Notes under the pieces: model-generated | What the model saw: only the letters and a program-made list of their open reading frames with translations | Databases searched by the model: none | Told to the model about the DNA's origin: nothing | Made by a program: the position numbers and the translations under genes | In this document: piece after piece, positions 59,182 to 64,000 of the stretch | How the letters are laid out: each line of letters starts with the position of its first letter | Numbering within the stretch: the first letter of the stretch is position 1 | Assembly: GCF_001545115.1 (NCBI RefSeq) | Contig: NZ_FCNU01000017.1 | Coordinates: 1-64,000 of the forward strand | Length of the DNA: 64,000 nt | Direction of reading: 5' to 3' | Source of the DNA: Candidatus Protochlamydia phocaeensis | GTDB taxonomy: Bacteria; Chlamydiota; Chlamydiia; Chlamydiales; Parachlamydiaceae

Positions 59182-61392
59182 TTATTCGCTGAGCAATTTT
59201 AAATGGACAATCAATTCTTTGTTGCCAACCAAGCTATCGCTATTTTTATATCCCCATTCCGGATGAATATATAAAATATAGGCCTGCTCGGGATAAAGAT
59301 AAGGCAGACTTTGATAAATCCCTCTTATTAAGCCTGATTCGCAGACGATTTCCTCTGAAGAAGGCTTTATCAGTTTTCCGTTTTTATCTCTAATCGCATA
59401 CTTAATCATTTTGATTGAATTTTCTTCGGCGGGTTTTTCTCTCACCGCTCCTTTACAGTAAACGCGGCCAGGATGCAGGCACACATACGCAGGATCTTTG
59501 CTTAAATCAGCGAAAACATGATCAGCTTGTTGATAAGCCTCTTGGCGCTTTTGCTGATAAATTTTCCAATGGAGATGATTGAGCCGTTTAAAGCTTTCGC
59601 TTGACGGCATGTTAAAGTCAATTAGTTGTAAATCGACTGAATTAATTGCTTCGCATAAGTCAGCAATCGCAAAAAGCGAATGAGCATTTTTTAAATAATC
59701 ATATAGGTTATAGCCCAAAACGTACAGATAGTTTAGTAAAGCCTCTTCTGTATCCGGCAAAGGCTTATCCGCTTCCTGTTTAAAGGAAAGAGTCTCTAGC
59801 GTTATCTCCTTTTGTTCGGACGTTTCTTCTTCTATTATTTCAATTAATTTTACGTAAGCCTGAAGACCTACATTGGGGTCTAGAAAGCCATTTTCTCCAT
59901 AAGCCATTTCCGGATGAAGGTAGATCATTCTTTCTTCTCCGGTCTTCATGCCCTGCATGCCTTGAATAAAACTAGGAAGCAGCAGGGAAAAATCGATTTC
60001 TTCTTCCTCAGCTTGGCCAATCACCGGTTCTTTATTAAAAATACGGATAGCATAGTCAAGTTTTGCTTTTTTATACCGCTTGTCCAGGATTTTGCCTTTG
60101 CCTTCCGCTTTGACATGATAGCCAAGTTTGAAAGGGACTATCCAATTGATGGCATTATTACTGGCCAATTGATTCAGCCAGCTCTCGGTTTGCATCAAAT
60201 TTCGCTTGGCTTCGGCTTTTCGAACAGATCTCAAGTAGCCGGTGAATGCTTTGCCAATTGTCTCTTTAGGTTTTTCTTCGCCTTTGCAAGCCTCTATTAA
60301 ACCTTTGCAAAGCGACTTTCTACTTGCTTCATTTGCGCTGGGCAACCCTTTTAGTAATTGATAGGCAATCAACTGCGCATCTGTGAATGATTGTTGGGGT
60401 TCTTTTATTGACTTTTGCGCAGAAGATTGTGGGATAGCGTTCTTTAACAAGCGAGATAAGAGATTTTCTAAAAATTTATCCTCTTCAATCCAACTTTGAA
60501 TAATCCTTTGATCTTTTGTATAGCTCTCTAATATTTGCCGGGTCTCTTGATCTTCTTTAAAGATGCCAAAAACGGGGAAGGCAGGCAAAATGGCGCGATG
60601 CATTTGCGGAGTTTTTTTCTCGTGAGAGAGCAAAGCCTTATACTCTTCTTGCAAAGTCTTATAGTACAAAGAGGGAATGGACTTAATAGACCGATCAAAG
60701 TTGGAATAATTTAAATCCATTTCCGGAGGATAAATAGACAACTGTTTTTTCCTTGGCAGATAAGGAGCTTCCTCTCTCATCAAAGCCATAGTCCGAAGTT
60801 CTTCTATGCGCTCATAAGGAATCGCGTTTTGAGAACCGAATCCCATAATAATGCCCATTAAGACATTGCTTTTAAAAATAGGCTTTTGGGGATCGGTTAA
60901 ATATTTCAACAAAGATTGAAAATCTATATTAGGATCGACAATGAACTGGAAAAAGGCTTTGTTTGCTTCAAATACCTTCTCTAAAGAGCCAGGGTTGATC
61001 CACAACAGGTGAATCCAATTCGGATGAGTGGAAAAAGCCCTATCTTTGCAATGAATAAGAATATGCCCATTTGAAAATACGTCAAAATGCTGCCGCCAGA
61101 GCTGCCATCCTTCTGCAAGCTCAACCGATCGCTGGTGGTCGCGGCCTCCCCAACGCTGAACCAATAGAAAAGGCGAAGATCTAATCCCTTCTACACAAAC
61201 AGGCTTTGATCCAAGCACTACATATCCGCCTTCTGAATTAATCAGCATGGTTTTAAAAAATACTTCTAATGCTTCCCTTTCATCAATGGATCGTTCATTT
61301 AGCACCTCTTGCCAAAGTAGGGTTTCCTCTGCAGATAAAGACAAAATAACCATTAAGGAGACAAGTAGGTAAGAGAAAAAAGCACGTTTCAT
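59182..61392 (-). CDS. Large secreted protein with FKBP-type PPIase-like domains
   Basis: A 736-residue protein with an N-terminal signal peptide (KRAFFSYLLVSLMVILSLSA). Near residues 475-520 the sequence GMQGMKTGEERMIYLHPEMA, then YGENGFLDPNVGLQAYVKLI, matches the C-terminal half of FKBP/Mip-type peptidyl-prolyl isomerases (pattern G--GM--G-K----IP-ELAYG, then IP-N--L-F-VEL). A second, more degenerate copy ends the protein (YPEQAYILYIHPEWGYKNSD, then LIVHLKLL). The long first part (about 25-400) has no recognised domain. The normal IP residues are LH or IH, so isomerase activity is uncertain. Periplasmic or surface location is likely. Confidence 0.75.
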   Translation of the reverse strand: MKRAFFSYLLVSLMVILSLSAEETLLWQEVLNERSIDEREALEVFFKTMLINSEGGYVVLGSKPVCVEGIRSSPFLLVQRWGGRDHQRSVELAEGWQLWRQHFDVFSNGHILIHCKDRAFSTHPNWIHLLWINPGSLEKVFEANKAFFQFIVDPNIDFQSLLKYLTDPQKPIFKSNVLMGIIMGFGSQNAIPYERIEELRTMALMREEAPYLPRKKQLSIYPPEMDLNYSNFDRSIKSIPSLYYKTLQEEYKALLSHEKKTPQMHRAILPAFPVFGIFKEDQETRQILESYTKDQRIIQSWIEEDKFLENLLSRLLKNAIPQSSAQKSIKEPQQSFTDAQLIAYQLLKGLPSANEASRKSLCKGLIEACKGEEKPKETIGKAFTGYLRSVRKAEAKRNLMQTESWLNQLASNNAINWIVPFKLGYHVKAEGKGKILDKRYKKAKLDYAIRIFNKEPVIGQAEEEEIDFSLLLPSFIQGMQGMKTGEERMIYLHPEMAYGENGFLDPNVGLQAYVKLIEIIEEETSEQKEITLETLSFKQEADKPLPDTEEALLNYLYVLGYNLYDYLKNAHSLFAIADLCEAINSVDLQLIDFNMPSSESFKRLNHLHWKIYQQKRQEAYQQADHVFADLSKDPAYVCLHPGRVYCKGAVREKPAEENSIKMIKYAIRDKNGKLIKPSSEEIVCESGLIRGIYQSLPYLYPEQAYILYIHPEWGYKNSDSLVGNKELIVHLKLLSE

Positions 61393-61789
61393 GATGAATT
61401 AGATGATTCTTTAGAGGTGTTATGAGTCAAAATTATTTCTTTTATTTATAATTTTGAAAATTGTGAATTTATAAATTTTTTAGCAAATTAAGGCAATTTT
61501 AATTGATGACATGCCCTAGGATATGTCTATAAATTGCTAAGATCTAGTTCGAGTCCTTTCTCTTATTGTCCCCTAGGAAGAAAAATAACCTCAAATATCG
61601 ATTGCGATGGGTTTTTATCTATCCTCTAAGCCATCTGCTATGAGGGCGGACAAAATGCGGCCTATCAATTCCGTGCATGAAAATACGAGTCAAATTTGGC
61701 TCTTTGGTCTTTGACCAGAAAATTCATAGGCATACTCGCAATAGTTGGCATATTCCTTGCAAAGTTTATAATGAACCTTGGAGGTTAAT
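61393..61789. other. Intergenic region with repeat B
   Basis: No gene is visible in these 397 bases. Dispersed repeat B occurs at 61575-61620. AT-rich DNA at 61420-61500 probably serves the promoter of the FKBP-like gene on the minus strand. GGAGG at 61780-61784 is the ribosome site of the next gene. Confidence 0.45.
61575..61620 (+). repeat. Dispersed repeat B, copy 4
   Basis: AAAAATAACCTCAAATATCG then ATTGCGATGGGTTTTTATCT resembles copy 3 at 12071-12118 position by position. Copies 1, 2 and 5 share only the core. Confidence 0.5.
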
Positions 61790-61972
61790 ATGACTAAGAA
61801 GGATCTTCAAAACGAAATTGCTCGCTTAGAATCTTTAAATGACCATTTATTAACAGAATTAAGCTACATTGACCATCTAATGCGTTTAGTTGGCTTTAAA
61901 GATGGAATCGAAACCGTCAAGGCTACAGCTTTAGAGTTATGCGAAATGGAAAATGAAAACCCAGATCAGTAA
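61790..61972 (+). CDS. Small helical protein of unknown function
   Basis: A 60-residue acidic protein with a strong ribosome site (GGAGG at 61780-61784, spacing five to ATG 61790); an in-frame TTG upstream at 61778 is part of that site rather than a start. The sequence MTKKDLQNEIARLESLNDHL then LTELSYIDHLMRLVGFKDGI is predicted as a coiled-coil helical hairpin with a GF-GI turn, followed by an acidic tail. It is short, but the ribosome site, coding-like composition and a terminator at 62044 support a real gene. A structural or adaptor role is possible. Confidence 0.7.
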   Translation: MTKKDLQNEIARLESLNDHLLTELSYIDHLMRLVGFKDGIETVKATALELCEMENENPDQ

Positions 61973-61987
61973 ACCAAGCAATCACTT

Positions 61988-62030
61988 TCTTAGAAGTGTA
62001 TTAAAACCACCAATAACCTATTTTTCTCCT
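61988..62030 (-). repeat. Dispersed repeat C, reversed copy 3
   Basis: Read on the minus strand, AATAGGTTATTGGTGGTTTT then AATACACTTCT matches TTTAGGTTATTAGCGATTTT then AATACACTCTT at 37858-37888 and the copy at 13370. Confidence 0.5.
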
Positions 62031-62043
62031 TAGCAGGACACGT

Positions 62044-62090
62044 GAGATAGAGGGACGATTGAGTGAATATGGCCCTCTATCTCCTGTTTC
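62044..62090 (+). terminator. Perfect 11-base hairpin terminator
   Basis: GAGATAGAGGG (62044-62054) and CCCTCTATCTC (62073-62083) form a perfect stem around an 18-base loop, followed by CTGTTTCTTTT. It probably terminates the small gene ending at 61972. The loop contains ATTGAGTGAATATGG, resembling the loop of the hairpin at 12150. Confidence 0.7.
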
Positions 62091-62657
62091 TTTTGGGGAA
62101 AAGAAGTCAAAACGTCGCTTATTCCTTCTCTTTTATTTCAAAAAATGCCAAATCACGGAATTCTAGACAGGTCTTCTTGTGCTAAGGATTTTGTCTATAC
62201 ACTCAGCTTATAAAGCTTTCTTACCTTTTAAAGTGCAGTTCCCTCATATCCAAGATCGCCTAACGTGTTCCTTAAGAGGGGAAAAATGCCTGGATTTATG
62301 ACGATTGCACACTCCTTATATAGACAGATGACGCGTTGGAAAGAAAAAACAAATCATCAAACTTCCCAAAGATCATATACTTCTTTAATTTGCAAGAAGA
62401 TCTGATATAAAACTGAGTCAATTGCTTGTCTAGGAACGCGCCTTAGACGCTCTTCAAGGACTTCGCAGCGGAGAGGAACGTGGCCCTAAAAGTCAAGTTA
62501 AGGACAGGGAAAGCGCATTCAAGAATTGGAGCGTATGCTTGATAAAACGCTAGAAAAAAAGAAGCAATCAGAATAATTAAAAATTTACAGATCTTTAAAA
62601 TGGCTTAATCAATAAATTGTAAATTGCCTTTTATGAGTTTAATAAAGAAGGAATAGA

Positions 62658-63584
62658 ATGTATATAAGTCAACGCGCTTGGATGATTCACCCTCAGCACA
62701 TCTTTTCTCTGCCTCCCAGTATTCAAGTCTCTCGAGAACAATTGTGCACAATCGATCGCCAAACGTATGCTGTTGCTCAAACACGTTTGGCCTTTTTTAG
62801 CGAAACATGGCTAAAAGTTGGAATAAATATTTGTAAGGGGATAGGAATTATAGCTGCCGCAGTCACTGCGGTGACAGGGTATTTCGGCCTATTATTTATT
62901 CGTGCAGGCGCTATGCCTGTATTTTATAAAATGTTGCCTCCTTTCTTTCTTGGATCCCTAACTGTTGTCGTTTGCTTAATGGGAAAACAGGTAATTCGTT
63001 GGGAACAAAAAGAGCGCTTTAAAAGGGAGTGCTTAGAATTTGAACATCAATTGATCGAATGGAGAGATCCTTGTGTTGCCTTTAAGGATGCCTTAAAAAA
63101 TTTTCAACACAATAAATCAGTCGAGAATTTACTTGTCTTAGAACAAAAAGGAGAAGTGCTGAAAGAAAAGCTTACCGAACTAGACAGCCGACTGGTCCAT
63201 ATGACCGAACGCTTAAAGGAGCATTATAACATGTTATTTGGTTCTACTCGGACATTTAATAATGGCGGCACATGGACAGATTATTGGACACATTGTTTTC
63301 GAAATGAGCTCGCCTTAAATTTATCTGAGGGTCGTTCAAGCACCGAAAAGATTCCGGAGGCGCTTGAAAGAATGCGTCAGCATGGATCCTTGCAGGATCT
63401 CGCTTTGCCTTCCACCGAGACTTTAAGCAAAAGGCAACAAGAAAATATCATTCATGCTAATTATATTTTAGAACGACTGTATAAGAAATTTCTTCCAAAT
63501 TCGCCTAATCTCGCTTCGCCGGATGAATGGCTAGAGCGCGCTCGCGCAAGTTTGGCTGCTTTTCGTTCGACTCTTGACCACTAA
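62658..63584 (+). CDS. Two-helix membrane protein with coiled-coil tail, Inc-like
   Basis: A 308-residue protein starting at ATG 62658 after AAGGAAT at 62647-62653. Two hydrophobic segments form a hairpin (about residues 58-78, GIGIIAAAVTAVTGYFGLLF, and 88-108, KMLPPFFLGSLTVVVCLMGK) separated by a short loop (RAGAMPVFY). This bilobed hydrophobic hairpin, with soluble parts on both sides, is the shape of chlamydial inclusion-membrane proteins. The C-terminal 200 residues are charged and helical, with coiled-coil potential near 150-180 (EQKGEVLKEKLTELDSRLVH). No signal peptide. An Inc role is inference from shape alone; no T3SS signal can be judged here. Confidence 0.62.
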   Translation: MYISQRAWMIHPQHIFSLPPSIQVSREQLCTIDRQTYAVAQTRLAFFSETWLKVGINICKGIGIIAAAVTAVTGYFGLLFIRAGAMPVFYKMLPPFFLGSLTVVVCLMGKQVIRWEQKERFKRECLEFEHQLIEWRDPCVAFKDALKNFQHNKSVENLLVLEQKGEVLKEKLTELDSRLVHMTERLKEHYNMLFGSTRTFNNGGTWTDYWTHCFRNELALNLSEGRSSTEKIPEALERMRQHGSLQDLALPSTETLSKRQQENIIHANYILERLYKKFLPNSPNLASPDEWLERARASLAAFRSTLDH

Positions 63585-63708
63585 TAACTTGCGTTTGGAG
63601 TTTTTTTGCTCTTTCGACTGCGTCAAAGGTGCGGAGATGAACAAATGGCAAGAGCTTTCCCGTCAGTCCAAAGGGCAAAGAAAGTCAAATTGCCCGCGCT
63701 AAGGTGTT
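63583..63708. repeat. MITE-like hairpin element, copy with decayed right arm
   Basis: TAATAACTTGCGTTTGGAGT then TTTTTTGCTCTTTCGACTGC forms the left arm, and GCGGAGATGAACAAATGGCA then AGAGCTTTCCCGTCAGTCCA the centre, as in 35619-35741. The right arm (AAGGGCAAAGAAAGTCAAAT) has decayed. It begins directly at the stop of the 308-residue gene. Confidence 0.65.
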
Positions 63709-64000
63709 TTCCTAAATGGCTAATGGCCGGCTTCAAAGCGATTTTCTTTCCGGGAAATAATCTTGAATATAGACAGTGTTTAATAACTATTATTGATAAA
63801 ATTTATTGTTAAAGCTTCTATTTTTTACTAAAATATAATATAATAATATTTGAATTATATTTTTTATATTATTTCAATAGCTTCGCGTCTTTAGAGCGTG
63901 TCTTCAAATTGCTAATAGCCTATATTTCAGGGGATTTCTCTCAAGGGAGGAAAAAAATTGAATCTATTATGGATTCGAAGACAGTCTTTTACAGATCATT
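63709..64000. other. Terminal intergenic region with repeat B
   Basis: Repeat B copy 5 (63751-63780, AATAATCTTGAATATAGACA as in copy 1 at 211-226) and a further related segment (63941-63975) are present, with AT-rich DNA between. No gene is supported before the window edge. Confidence 0.45.

Larger units (their letters stand above)
61973..62657. other. 685-base intergenic region with repeat C, terminator and decayed coding sequence
   Basis: It contains a reversed copy of repeat C (61988-62030) and a perfect hairpin terminator (62044-62090). Around 62480-62575, frames reading ERGPKSQVKDRE and, one base shifted, RIQELERMLDKTLEKKKQSE then stop, look like a decayed coding tail, possibly of an IS3-type orfA. 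I see no intact gene. Confidence 0.45.

Overview
The window looks like a chromosomal segment of an environmental chlamydia of the Parachlamydiaceae type (an amoeba symbiont such as Protochlamydia, Parachlamydia or Neochlamydia). The evidence is the combination of genes: a chlamydia-like type II secretion block (an upstream anchor gene, then gspD, gspE, gspF and four pseudopilins in one operon), NqrA close to a TyrB/AspC-type aminotransferase and an MreC-like gene, PepP and MutL near the secretion block, and eukaryote-like genes (ankyrin repeats, F-box plus leucine-rich repeats) expected of an intracellular bacterium. The species cannot be fixed from sequence reading alone.

Layout. 0-1.4 kb: tail of an IS1-type transposase and two tandem paralogous membrane-like genes. 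1.5-6.5 kb: housekeeping genes on the plus strand (aminotransferase, MreC-like, glycosyltransferase, nqrA). 6.6-13 kb: accessory and effector-like genes (orphan GHKL ATPase, ankyrin/membrane protein followed by a small CesT/YbjN-like protein, F-box/LRR protein, proline-rich membrane protein). 13.8-25 kb: type II secretion operon ending in an Rsm22-like methyltransferase. 25.2-30.1 kb: adaptor, double-ATPase and two permeases of a YbhGFSR-type ABC exporter, then an NRAMP metal transporter. 31.5-43.2 kb, mostly minus strand: BatD-like, DUF58 and MoxR genes, a PhoR-like sensor kinase, an M24 peptidase, a 518-residue possible papain-fold protein, and mutL. 43.3-48.3 kb, plus strand: tRNA nucleotidyltransferase/poly(A) polymerase family, SpoU methyltransferase, RsgA, enolase and a small unknown.

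48.3-58.5 kb is the most unusual part: a 1703-residue Rhs/YD-repeat protein with its own Sec-type signal peptide and a C-terminal toxin-like tip, followed by an immunity-like gene and then a train of promoterless orphan Rhs tips with immunity-like genes. One immunity copy is split by an 883-bp IS5-type element with a recognisable 2-bp target duplication. The locus is framed by two decayed IS5-type transposase remnants. 58.7-64 kb carries a small secreted Cys/Gly-rich protein, a large secreted FKBP-like protein, a 60-residue conserved-looking protein and a two-helix membrane protein.

Three families of short dispersed intergenic repeats cut across these regions. The clearest is a MITE-like hairpin of about 100 bp with 29-bp arms, best preserved at 35.63-35.73 kb and present as complete, enlarged or partial copies near 13.05, 13.31, 39.10, 48.45 and 63.59 kb. 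A second striking observation is that none of the four pseudopilin candidates has the usual glycine before the prepilin cleavage point.
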